A program made the position numbers and the translations under genes. Shown piece by piece: positions 24,060 to 34,247 of a stretch of DNA of 64,000 bases. Positions within the stretch are counted from its first letter, which is position 1, and each line of letters starts with the position of its first letter. Under the pieces are notes generated by a model. That model was not told the DNA's origin, did not search any database, and was given only the letters and a program-made list of their open reading frames with translations. This DNA is from Dactylorhiza incarnata (taxonomy: Eukaryota; Streptophyta; Magnoliopsida; Asparagales; Orchidaceae), in assembly GCA_033032865.1 (NCBI GenBank), contig JAWHQI010000075.1:434001-498000 (forward strand), written 5' to 3'.

Positions 24060-24334
24060 ATGCATAGAAGAGATCCTGGTGAGTGCGCAGCATTTGACCC
24101 TGAAATAGAGCGTACCCTGCGGGCGCGTCTCCGTGCTGCTGCCACCATGGATGTTAATGGAAATCAGGCTAATCCTGGAGTGGGAAATGCACCGGCATGG
24201 GTCAGGTAGCTGGCGAAAATGAAGTGGTCAAGCCGAGACGTACGACCATGAGAGACTACACCACTCCTACAGTTGGGAGTGTGTATCCTGGTTTTGGGCC
24301 TAACATCATGAACAATCAGTTCAAAATCAAGCTC
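24060..24334 (+). pseudogene. N-terminal gag fragment of Athila-like J
   Basis: A first frame starts MHRRDPGECAAF and stops after about 49 codons at 24207. A shifted frame then gives TMRDYTTPTVGS and NNQFKIKL, the signature of Athila gag. It ends abruptly where the truncated second LTR begins. This is a gag piece only; no zinc knuckle or pol is left. Confidence 0.7.
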
Positions 24335-24949
24335 ACCCTCTGAGGGTCGAGTCTGGAGAGAGCCCGACAACCTCTCATTCCGGCCGTGAACCCAAGACGT
24401 GACTTCTTCTTTGTGGTCCTCTCTAACCTTTGATGCTTGAACTTCTTTGTTGTTGTTTTATGAATGCTTGTTAAGTTAATCTTAAGGATTATTGCTTGTG
24501 TTCATATGCAATGTTGTTGTGATGGCATGAATAGCCCTTTTTCCTAGTGATTTCTGAGATTCGTTGTGTGAAGCCACTAGCAATTGCTAGTGGTGATGTT
24601 TAGAGAAGAGGTGTGTGCGACCCTCAACCGTCATAGTTACATTCCATCCACGCGCCTTCCGAAGCACGGCATCGCGGCCGTTGCATCCATCTCGCCTTGC
24701 GAAGCGGAGTTTTGACCCGCATCTCTCTTTATTCTGCAATAACATAGGATCCCAAACCAAACCTCCCGTTGTTACTTATTAACCCTTTTAACTGATTTCC
24801 TGGTTTGAGCAAATCGTACTACCCAACTTGCGGTACTTTGAGAACGATATTCGGGGAGTTCCTCCCTATTTTATTACTTGAGCGACCGGTGCACTGCCGT
24901 CGTATCGCATTTCGTGCCTGCTAATTAGTAGTGCCAAATTAGCGCATCA

Positions 24950-25397
24950 ACATGGCATCAACATCTTCACTTTCATCCATCCGGAATTTTTCATATTCCG
25001 ACTCTAGTTGGAAAAGCTTTGAATCTTTAACCTGTGATGTACCTTCATGAGTAACTTCCAAATGATTCCAAATTTCATATGCAGTAGTACATGCGGAAAT
25101 TCTATTAAATTCATTTCTATCTAACACACAAAATAAAGCATTCATGGCCTTGGCGTTATTTTTGCATTTTAGCTTATCCCTATCATCCCATTTATCTTTT
25201 GGTTTTTCTAAAGTTATCTCTCCAACTACAATTATAGGAGGAGAGTATTCCTCTTCTACCATATTCCATACCTCAATATCTAGGGTCATAAGAAAACATC
25301 TCATCCTATTTTTCCAATAATTATAATCTGACCCGGTAAATAGTGGAGGTCTACTAATTCCCTAACCCTCGGAAAAAGCGAGATCATAAGACGCCAT
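24950..25397 (-). pseudogene. Copia X: N-terminal gag
   Basis: The ATG at 25397 (minus) is followed by SYDLAFSEG, an in-frame TAG, then GISRPPLFTGSDYNYWKNR, the classic plant copia gag opening. It runs on through CKNNAKAMNALFCVL, FNRISACTTAYEIWNHLEVTHEGT and SKLFQLESEYEKFRMDESE, ending at insertion J. The match to copia gag is strong. The start is chosen because it lies a short distance after the primer binding site and begins the conserved domain. Confidence 0.88.
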
Positions 25398-25432
25398 TAT
25401 TCTTGGTTTTTAAACCGTTTGGAAAAACCTGT

Positions 25433-25444
25433 GCTCTAGTACCA
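25433..25444 (-). other. Primer binding site of copia X (degenerate)
   Basis: On the minus strand TGGTACTAGAGC stands two bases after the LTR and differs from TGGTATCAGAGC by a TC/CT change. It fixes the orientation of X. Confidence 0.75.
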
Positions 25445-25446
25445 CT

Positions 25447-25897
25447 TGTTGGATCGATTGGCGCCCTTAGAGGGGGGGGGGGGGGGGGGGGGTGAATAAG
25501 GGAATAAATTTTTTTTTTAAATTTTTAGACGATTTACTAAATTGTTTAAAGTAAATCCGAAAAACGAGAGAGAGCCCATCAATTTATAGATCTTGAAGAT
25601 AGCGCCTGCGGTAGCTCCTAGCGCCTGCGGTAGCGTTCGTGTAGAGCAGTTGCAAAACCATCGGTGGCGTGGCGCTGTGCACAAACTTGATCTAGCGTCA
25701 GGCGGTAGCGCTAGCACCTGCGGTATCCTTAGCGCTGGCGGTAGTGCTTTCTTCAAGATTTTGATTTCCTTCTACCTTCTACCTGTGGAGTAATGCACCT
25801 ATAGTTATTGCACACTATAAACACACTACAAGCAAGATCAAATACAATATGAGATTTGTTATTCTTAAACAAAGGGATGTGACACACATGTCAAACA
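25447..25897 (-). repeat. 5' LTR of copia X
   Basis: It starts TGTTGGATCGATTGGCGCCC and ends GTCAAACA on the plus strand. Its edges align with the longer LTRs of G. It has a run of 21 G (25472-25492) at the conserved U5 end (minus reading TTCACC...CTCTA). A cluster of AGCGCCTGCGGTAGC-like motifs lies at 25604-25750. The partner LTR is outside the window. Confidence 0.8.
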
Positions 25898-25975
25898 TTA
25901 AGCTCTTCCTATGGTTTTGTCATGACTTAGTCATGACAAAACCAACTTAGGGGTCTAGTTGTTTGGGGGATGTTA
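25898..25975. other. Unassigned spacer with perfect hairpin
   Basis: This 78-bp stretch matches neither the LTR of X nor the LTR of C. It holds an inverted repeat with 15-bp arms (25912-25926 and 25930-25944) and spacer TTA. Confidence 0.7.
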
Positions 25976-26709
25976 CATCTTCAAGCCTCCTGAAAGTGCA
26001 TTCTCTCAAGCTAAAGCTCAACTCTGCTGGGAGATAAGTTTGTTCTTCCTGAATCAATCAAGAAGAACAAGTAGATCTTCAACTTTGCTGAAGGAGAAGA
26101 TCAAGGAGAAACAAGACATGTAGTTGCAGCTTCATAGTCCTGTTTTAGCACAACAGAAGACAAGATCTGAAGGTTAACTTTATACAGCCTTCTGTTGTAA
26201 TATTCACTCTCTATATTTATCTGTAAGGCCCTTGTGCCTGAGCTATAGGGCTGATTAGCCTGAGTGTAGAGTTGTACCCCCAGCTTGTGTGTAGGATCAT
26301 TGTGAAGATCTGAGGTAGGACTTCTTGATAGGTCTGAGGTAGGAAATCAAGAAATTTCAGAGTTATAGGAGTTTGAGAACTCTGAGCTTGTTGGGTTGTT
26401 TAGCCTGAGGTAAGATTTGGAGAAAACCTGAGAGATTTTGAGGAATCTGAGTTGTAAGCTCTTGAAGCTAAGTTGGAGGAGTTGGCCCTATCTGACTCAT
26501 TGTTAAAAGGGTGAAGGGGGAAAGAGGACTACTCAAGACACCCTGTCTTGAGGAACCTCTATATATGCTTGTGTGCTTTCTGGTTATTTGCTTTTAATTT
26601 ATACATTTACTGAAATCAGCTAAGATTAAAAGAAAGCAAGGAAAGAGACCTATTCACCCCCCCCCCCCCCCCCCTCTAGGTGTTCCAGACTAATACGTAT
26701 AAACTATCA
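25976..26709 (+). repeat. Truncated 5' LTR of C
   Basis: It matches the last 730 bp or so of 41920-43248, from cttcaagcctcct to aaactatca. U3 is absent. It ends with a run of 18 C (26657-26674) before CTCTAGGTG. Confidence 0.88.
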
Positions 26710-26711
26710 AG

Positions 26712-26722
26712 TGGTATTAGAG
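26712..26722 (+). other. Primer binding site of C
   Basis: TGGTATTAGAG follows the LTR by two bases, an initiator tRNA-Met type site with one C to T change. Confidence 0.8.
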
Positions 26723-26790
26723 GGAGGTTGGTCAAAAAGGACATAACTGTCTGACCAGATCCTATAAAGTAGTAGTCATATCTGAATCCA

Positions 26791-29345
26791 ATGGCTTCCA
26801 CTGGATTGTAGAAGGAGATGGGATCTATGAAGATCTATGAAGTTGCCCATATGCAACAAAGAAAACTTTGGCATATGGAAGCAAAGGGTAAGGATGTTCA
26901 TGGAATCCTCAGACCCTATGATCTACATTACTGTTAAGCAGGGTCCTTTCACTTTTCAAATAGCCTCCACCATAGATCCAACTAGGAGAGTGGCCAAGCC
27001 TTTTGCTGACTTGACCAAGGATGAACTTGCACTATTCACAATGGATAAAATAGCCCAGAATATTATTGTGATTGCAATTGATGATTCTACCTTCTAGAAC
27101 TTGGTTCACTGTACAATAGCCAAGGAGATGTGGGATACACTTGTGGTGTATATGGAAGGGACAGCTGAAGTAAGGGATGACAGTAAATCCCTCCTCAATC
27201 AAGAATATGAGGCTTTCAGGCAGCTCAGCCAGGAAAGCATATCCATCTGCTATGAAAGGTTCTTCAGAATAGTCAATGAACTGAGGACCTATGAAAGTGT
27301 ATTCAGTGACTATGAGCTAAATGACAAGTTCCTATGATCTCTAACTAGAGACTAGTACACAAAGATATGTGTCATCAGGGAAGTGGCTAAGCTAGGTGAA
27401 ACACCTACCCACACATTGTTTGGGAAGTTGCTCTCTTATTAGATACAGCTGTCTACAAGGAAGGAGAAGGACACATCCTTCAGGCCTCATGCAAGGGAAA
27501 GGACAGTGGCCCTCAAGGCTGAGGGATCCAAGAAGAGCAAGGAAAGGATGCCTACTCCACCAAGGAAGGATGCTGGCTCAGAAAATTTTGAGTCCAGCCC
27601 ATCTGAAAGCAGCTCGTTTGATAAGGAGTTTGCTGCCTTCTCATAGCATTTCAAGAAAATGATGAGGAGGATGCAGTGGAAGATCAAGCCTTCCTCCTCC
27701 TCACATTCTAGGAAGGATCTAACCAGATCAGACAAGCAGCACTCCAAGGGTGACAAGTATGACCCTAAACATGCTAAACATATTTCATCTAATGTTATAT
27801 GCTACTGCTGCATCAAGCCTGGACATGTCATTGCTGACTGTCCAGTCAAAAGAAAGGAGAAAGGTGATAAGAAACATCATCGCCAAAAGGAAAGGAAAGG
27901 GGAAAAATCTTTCCTAGCAAAGAAGGGGAAGAGCAGGAGTGAATCTGAGTCCTCAACCTCAGATTCAGATGAAGAGGAGAAAGCCTACATTCAGCTATTT
28001 GCTGCAGAGGAGGATGAAGACTTTCCTGCTGCAAGGATTGAAATTAGGGCCCTCTGTCACATTCAGACAATGACATAGAGGAGGATGAAGACATCCAAGA
28101 AGACCATGGGTTGATAGCTCTAACAGAAGATGAGGACAGTCAAAACAATTCAGACAATGAGCAGGTACTAATCCACTACATTTCTTCTTCTGATTATGAG
28201 ACAAGCCCAGAATCTGAAGCACCTCATCTATTGGTGGAAGTGACTTAGAATCTGAAGAAGATGTCAATCAATTGATTGACAGGTATGGTGCTCTCTTGGA
28301 TGCTCTGAAAAAGAGCAAGAAGTTGGCCAAGAGGCAAGCCCAAGAAATTGCTTCCCTTAAGTTGGCTGAGAAAGAGTGCACTGAGTCACCTACCCTGGTG
28401 GCTCAGATGTGTAAAGAGATAAGCCAACTCAAGTTAATAATAGTTGTTCAATTGAGCACCATATCCCAAAAGAACAAGGTCATCAAGGACCTTGAGGAGA
28501 AGCTTCTCAAAGAAAAGATCCTAGTGGCTCAATTCTCCAAGCCAAAATCATTGCTTCCAATTATTGACACCTTTGCTTCTCAAACCAATAGAAGAGGACT
28601 AGGGTTCAATAAAATGGAAGTGGGAGAAGGAAGTGGAGAAAAGAGCAAGGTTAAGGCTAAGCCTCATACCACCTTTCAAAAGGTGTTACTTCCCTCTAAC
28701 GGGTATGACCATGACAGCATGTATGGTCACTAGAAGAATGGAAGCTCCTATAGGAAGGAAAGCACTCCCTCCCATAGTAGAAGAAAGGGCCTGGGGATGA
28801 GTGCTATGATGGTTCCCCATGAAGAAATTCCAATGGCCCAACTTGGACGATTTTTTTTGGTACTTCAGCTCCATCATTCAAAAGTAAGGAAGCGAGCTCT
28901 TCCAAGTTCATTCCTGCAAGAAACATGACTGCTGTCAAATCTATAGACATGTCTGACAGCTCTGTGTCTGATGCCATCAAAACTTGCCTAGCTTCCAAGC
29001 CAAGGCAAGCTGATGTCATTAAGACAATGGCTGCTAAGACTGTCCACAGATAAACCTTCAGCCAGATCATTGCTGAAAGGAACAAGAAGAATGTTGTCGT
29101 CTCTCCTCCTGAACACAAGCATATTAATGCTCATTCCTCAAGAAATGTTCAGAAGAGGAGATACAACATTCATCAATGTTGGTATTGTGGTAAGGTGGGA
29201 CACTTTGTCATAGATTGTTGGCACAATCCCAATGTGCCATGTGCAAAGAAGAGCCTTCCTGCAAAGGGTGCAGCAGGTGTGACATCATCTTTTCATGCTA
29301 ACAAGCAACCTAGGACCCAAATTAATTGGGCTCCTAAGGGTAATT
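26791..29345 (+). pseudogene. gag of copia C (degenerate)
   Basis: An ATG at 26791 is followed by a TAG. The conserved domain opens at 26837 (NKENFGIWKQRVRMFMESSDP) and is broken after IDDSTF, after LNDKFL and in several later places. CYCCIKPGHVIADC is a first CCHC knuckle (about 27800). Acidic Ser-rich and coiled-coil parts follow (28272-28733). CWYCGKVGHFVIDC (about 29180) is a second knuckle, then INWAPKG and a TAA. Two separate knuckles divided by a coiled coil is an unusual layout, shared in part by A. At least eight breaks make it inactive. Confidence 0.85.
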
Positions 29346-29391
29346 AAATTCCTTCTTATAGGTTAGTTCAAGTACCAGCCTTGGGCAAATT

Positions 29392-32300
29392 TGGTACCTA
29401 AACAGTGAGTGCTCAAGGCACATGACAGGTACCAGAAGTCTTCTACAGGACTACACAGCTGTGAAGAATGGACCTATAGTCATATTTGGTGGACCTGGAA
29501 AGGGAGTCACCAAAGGATATGGTACAATCTCCAATGACATAGTCTCAATCACAAGGGTAGCTTATGTTGAAGGGTTTCAATACAACCTTGTAAGCATAAA
29601 TCAACTATTTGATCTAGGTTATGTCATTGAATTCCACAATGACAAGTGCTTGATCAAAAAGTCAAATTACTGAGAGACCATTCTCTCAGGCACTAGGAGT
29701 GGGAATGTATATTGATTAGATTTTATTTGCTATAATTCCCTATCTCCTGTATGTCTTGTAGCTAATGAAAGTGAGTCTCTTTGTGTTCAATGGAACAAGA
29801 GACTTGCCCACATTAACTACAAGACAATGTATAGACTATTTTCTAAAAACCATGTTAGGAATAATCCAAACCTAAAATGTATTAAAAGTGGTCCCTGTCA
29901 TGCTTGCCAAATGGGTAAGCAAACTAGGACCACTTTCAAAAGCATTGGCTCCAAAGATACTGGAAGATGTTTATATCTATTGCACATGGACTTGTTTGGT
30001 CCTTTGCCAATTCAGATCCTAGGTGGGAAGTTGTATACCTTGGTGATTATTGATGATCACTCAAAGTATACATGGGTAATCTTCCTAAAGAAAAAATCTG
30101 ATGCCTTGAATGCCTTTATAAATCATGTCAAGGCCATTCACAATGATCTATAATGTACCGTGGTCAGGACTAGGACTGACCATGGCACGGAATTTCAATC
30201 TGAGGCTATGACAAGGTATTGTCAAGAATTTGGTATCACCCAAGAGTTCTCCTCTCCAAGGACTCCACAACAAAATGGTGTGGCTAAGTGGAGGAATAGG
30301 ACCTTGATAGAAGCTGGGAGAACATTGCTTAGTGACTCCTCACTCCAAGAATATTTCTGAGCTGAGGCAGTCAATACTGCTTGTTATCTTCTCAATAGAG
30401 TTTCCATCAATAAGGTCCTTGGAATTACCCCATATGAGATTCTGAAAGGCAAAGAACCAACAATATCATAATTTAGAATCATTGGTTGCAAATGCTACAT
30501 TCTAAATAATGGAAAATATCATTTGACAAAGTTTGTAGAAAAATGCAATGTGGGGGTACTTGTAGGCTATAGCTCACATAGTAGAGCTTATAGAGTATAC
30601 AACAAGAAAACTCATGTTGTAGAAGAGTCTATGCATGTAATGTTTGATGAGACCAGCCTACTCTATAAGGGCAGGTCTAGTTCTTTTGTTTTGACAGGAA
30701 GTGAACGGAAATTGGAAGAGATGTCTATCCAAGACATTCCCAGCAGCATCAAAGCTTATATAGATGTTGTTATTCCTGAAGATGAAGAAGTACAGGCTGC
30801 TGAAGATCCTGTTGTTCCAGGAGAAGACTTGCAAATTGCTGCCAGGATGCCTTCAGCAACAAGACACTTGAGAGATCATCCAAGAGAACAGATCATTGGA
30901 GTTGAGAATCATGGTGTAATCACAAGAAGTAGAGCACACAATGGAGCTCTACTCCTATGCTTCCTGTCACAATTGGAGCCTAAGAAGTTTGAAGAGGCCA
31001 ATCAAGATACTTTCTGGATTCAAGCCATGCAAGAAGAGCTTCTTTAATTCAAGAGATGCAAAGTCTGGAAGTTGGTGCCAAAACCTCAAGGACACAACAT
31101 CATTAGCACCAAGTGGATATACAGAAACAAGTTGGATGAAAATGGAATTATCATCAAGAACAAGGCAAGATTAGTAGCCAAGGGATATAGACAAGAAGAG
31201 GGTATAGATTTTGATCAAACCTTTGCCCCAGTTGCAAGGTTAGAAGCAATTAGTTTATTTCTTGCCTATGCTGCCCACAAGGGGTTAAAAGTATACCAGA
31301 TGAATGTCAAGTCAGCATTCCTCAATGGCAACTTGTAGGAAGAGGAATATTTTGAACAACCATCAGGTTTTGTACATCCTACCCTTACCTCTCATGTTTG
31401 TTTACTTAGGAAAGCTCCATATGGTCTAAAGCAAGCCCTTAAGGCTTGGTATGAGACCTTGTCTAGCTTTCTCATCAAGAACAAGTTCTTGAGGGGAAAG
31501 ATAGATAGCACATTGTTTTTTAGGGAAACAAAGGGCAAGTGTCTTCTAGTCCAAATTTATGTTGATGAAATAATCTTTGTGTCTACAGATGACAACCTCT
31601 GCAAAAGTTTTGCCAACCTTATGCAGGGGGATTTTGAGATGAGCGGTATGGGAGAGCTCAAGTAATTCTTAGGCCTCCAAGTGAAACATTCTGATGAGGG
31701 TATATTCATCTCTCAGACTAAGTACACTAGGGAGCTTATCAAGAAGTTCGGGATCGAATCAACCTCCACCATGAAAACTCACATGGGGTCCAACATTTCC
31801 CTGGAAAAGGATGAGAAGGGCAAGTCCTTTGATCAATCCATGTACATGTGCATTATTGGATCCTTGTTGTATCTAACTACTAGTATACCATACTTTATGT
31901 ATGCTTCATGTGTTTGTGCTAGGTACCAATCCAGCCCTAAAGAATCTCACTATTCAGCTGCAAAAAGGATTTTGAGATACCTTAAAGGCAGCCAACATCT
32001 TGTCCTTTGGTACCCTAAGAACAATGATTTTGAACTAATAGGCTTTTCAGATTCAGATTTTGCAGGATGCAAAGAAGATAGGAAAAGTACAAGTGGAACT
32101 TGTCAATTCCTAGGAAGGAGGTTGATATCATGGAGTAGTAAGAAACAAACTAGTGTGGCTATTTCCACTGTTAAGTCAAAATATATAGCTGCAGGTAGTT
32201 GTTGTGCACAACTCTTGTGGATGCAACATCAGCTTGAGGAATACAACCTCAAGGTAAGTCAATTTCCCTTATATTGTGACTCATCCAGTGCCATCTCCAT

Positions 32301-32502
32301 TGCTAAGAACCCTGTCTCTCATAGCAAGACTAAGCACATAGAGATAAGATATCACTTTATTAGTGATTATGTTGAATGTAAAGATATCTGCCTTGAATTT
32401 GTCCCCACTGACAATCAAGTTGCAGATATCTTTACAAAGCCATTGGATGAGGCCAAATTTAATGTTTTCAAGATTGAACTTGGTATGTTAAATATTGAAT
32501 AA
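29392..32502 (+). pseudogene. pol of copia C with lost catalytic residues
   Basis: Protease reads WYLNSECSRHMTG where WYLDSGCSRHMTG is expected, so the catalytic Asp is Asn (29401). Integrase has a C-x2-C finger (CHAC), HMDLFGP and RTRTDHGTEF, but NGVAKWRNRTL where NGVAER is usual, so the Glu is Lys. RT has [12 protein letters not shown] for MDVKSAF and YVDEIIFV for YVDD. RNase H has SDSDFAGC but TVKSKYIAAG where an AEAEY-type motif is usual. About ten in-frame stops occur, mostly at expected Trp or Gln codons. The tail VADIFTKPLDEAKF and ELGMLNIE are normal for copia. Order and length are otherwise complete. Confidence 0.93.
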
Positions 32503-32971
32503 TCATTGAATTGTCTTATTATCAGTCCACTATGATAGGTTGAATGTTATGCTCCAGTACATTATGTTGTCACACCAACACACATAGTGACATGATTAGT
32601 ACATCAACAAATCCAATCAAAAAGGCTAACTATTAGTCTGTAAGTTCTGGTAAATCAGAAAACTTAATTTAGCTGAACAGCTGAGACAGCTGGAAAAATT
32701 CCAGCTGAACCGCTGAGACAACTGAAATGTCCCAGCGATTGACAGTTCTCTATCCCAGCAGTTTAAATCACCATCTCAGCGGTTCCGCTGAGTCGGGTTG
32801 CCTAAAGTGCTGTTTGTCAGAAGTTAACATTAAATGACCAAAAATTACTTAACCTAATAAGTCCAATTAACTTTAATCATTAGGGCAAATCAAAACATTA
32901 CCCAAACCTATATAAATAGACAAATGTGATTAAAGAAAATTACACAACCCTCACTCCCCAATCGCCGAGAC
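32503..32971 (+). promoter_or_regulatory. Internal promoter region for the accessory ORF of C (left part)
   Basis: After pol, 32690-32800 holds repeated CAGCTGAACCGCTGAGA, CAGCGGTT and CCGCTGAG motifs, the same family as the U3 cluster of C's LTR (42075-42310). TATAAATA follows at 32911-32918. With D removed, the ORF's ATG at 38738 is 106 nt away. D inserted between TATA and ATG; 38688-38737 is the other part of the leader. Confidence 0.6.
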
Positions 32972-34158
32972 TGTTGAAATTATGAATTGAAGTGGAGGAG
33001 ACTGGGCGGTCTGATTTTGGGAGACCACTGAGACCGCGTGACCTGTGCTTGTATTCTGCCGGTCTGGCTCTGTCGATCTGTTCTGGCGGACTGCTAGTTC
33101 TACCGGTTTGTTCTTAGTAGCTGCGGTCTATTCCTGAGTTGGTCTGCTGGTTGGCCTGTCTTCTTTGTTGGAAGACCCGGCGGTCTGTTCCTATGTGTGA
33201 CCGCCTGTCGGGGCGGTTTGTGCTTGGCGATCTGGCGACTTGTCTGACGTCGGCCAGATGGTTCCTGGTTTGCTCCTGGTGGTCTAAGGAAGGAGTACCT
33301 TTGTGACCACGTGGCTTGTGTGCGGTCTCGTGTTTGCGCGACCTATGCGCGACCTGTCTGCTGATCTGCGTCTTGGTCGGATGATCGTCCAAGTTGTGTG
33401 GTCGCATGGTCTGCCTTATGAGACCGCTGACGATCTGACGGGTGGTGATTGTATCTCTCCTGTGTGGTGACGACATCCGTCTACCCGCCTATAAATAGAG
33501 GTGCAGGGCCCATCATTCATAACGAGAACTGTTAGAACTTAGCCTGGGTTAATTCGTGCGGTCTCACTTTGAGGTCGGGTAGTCTCGGAAGCGAGTTGAC
33601 TATTTGTTGTGTTCGCAATTTTGCGGTCAGCAGGTTGCGGTCTCCTTCCTTGGTGATTCCCAGCGGCTTGAATAAACAGTTTGGCAGCGGTCAGTCTGCG
33701 AACAGGTTTATGTTCATTCTTGTGCTGTTCGCAGCGAGCTAAGCGATCAGACGACCTTCAGCGGTTAGGCGATCTGAGTTGCGGTCTGGCGACAGCTTCA
33801 GTTCTTCATTTTAATAAAGCTCTAGTTCGTGCGGTCTGAGGTGGCGGTCTTGCAATGCAGGCGGTTTGTCTGTTTCCTGTTCGCGCAGTCTCAGGTCAAG
33901 CCGGGCGACTTCTGGAGATCGAGCGGTCTGTGCTGTCTCAGCTTGTCTAGCCTCCAGATTAGTTTTTGTGTGTTTTATTCTTCTCGCCTCCGTGATTCTT
34001 ATGAATCATGTCTCACCATGTATACCTCGCACTGTAAATGAAGTTTGTGTTTCAATAAAGTTTCTTGTGTTGCTGTGTGGCATTGTGGTTGTTTGGCTTT
34101 AGCTCAGTTGATGCAACTCCTGCTTACTCCTAAATGATTCAAATCAAAAATTTTAACA
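32972..34158 (+). repeat. 5' LTR of D
   Basis: It starts TGTTGAAATT and ends TTTTAACA. U3 is packed with GCGGTCT/AGACCGC and GCGATCT motifs (33000-33480), followed by TATAAATAG at 33490-33498. The short frames in it recur in the other LTR and are not genes. Confidence 0.95.
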
Positions 34159-34167
34159 TAGTATCAG
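34159..34167 (+). other. Primer binding site of D (degenerate)
   Basis: TAGTATCAG follows the LTR directly and differs from TGGTATCAG by one base (G to A). Confidence 0.7.
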
Positions 34168-34247
34168 TGGGAGGTTGTTGGAGTGGATAAGCAGTGTTTA
34201 ACTTGAGTTGCCATCGTCTTTGTGAAGAAGAGACCACATAGATTGCC

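Larger units (their letters stand above)
22436..24949 (+). mobile_element. Athila-like gypsy remnant J
   Basis: A first LTR (to 23944) is followed by a tRNA-Asp type primer binding site, about 360 bp of leader and gag start, then only the 3' part of a second LTR (about 24331-24949). The second copy begins inside the LTR at a point matching 23326, so pol, most of gag and the second U3 were deleted. Flanks acata (22431-22435) and acatg (24950-24954) agree in four of five bases. It sits inside gag of copia X. The left LTR edge is blurred by a (TA)n tract. Confidence 0.8.
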
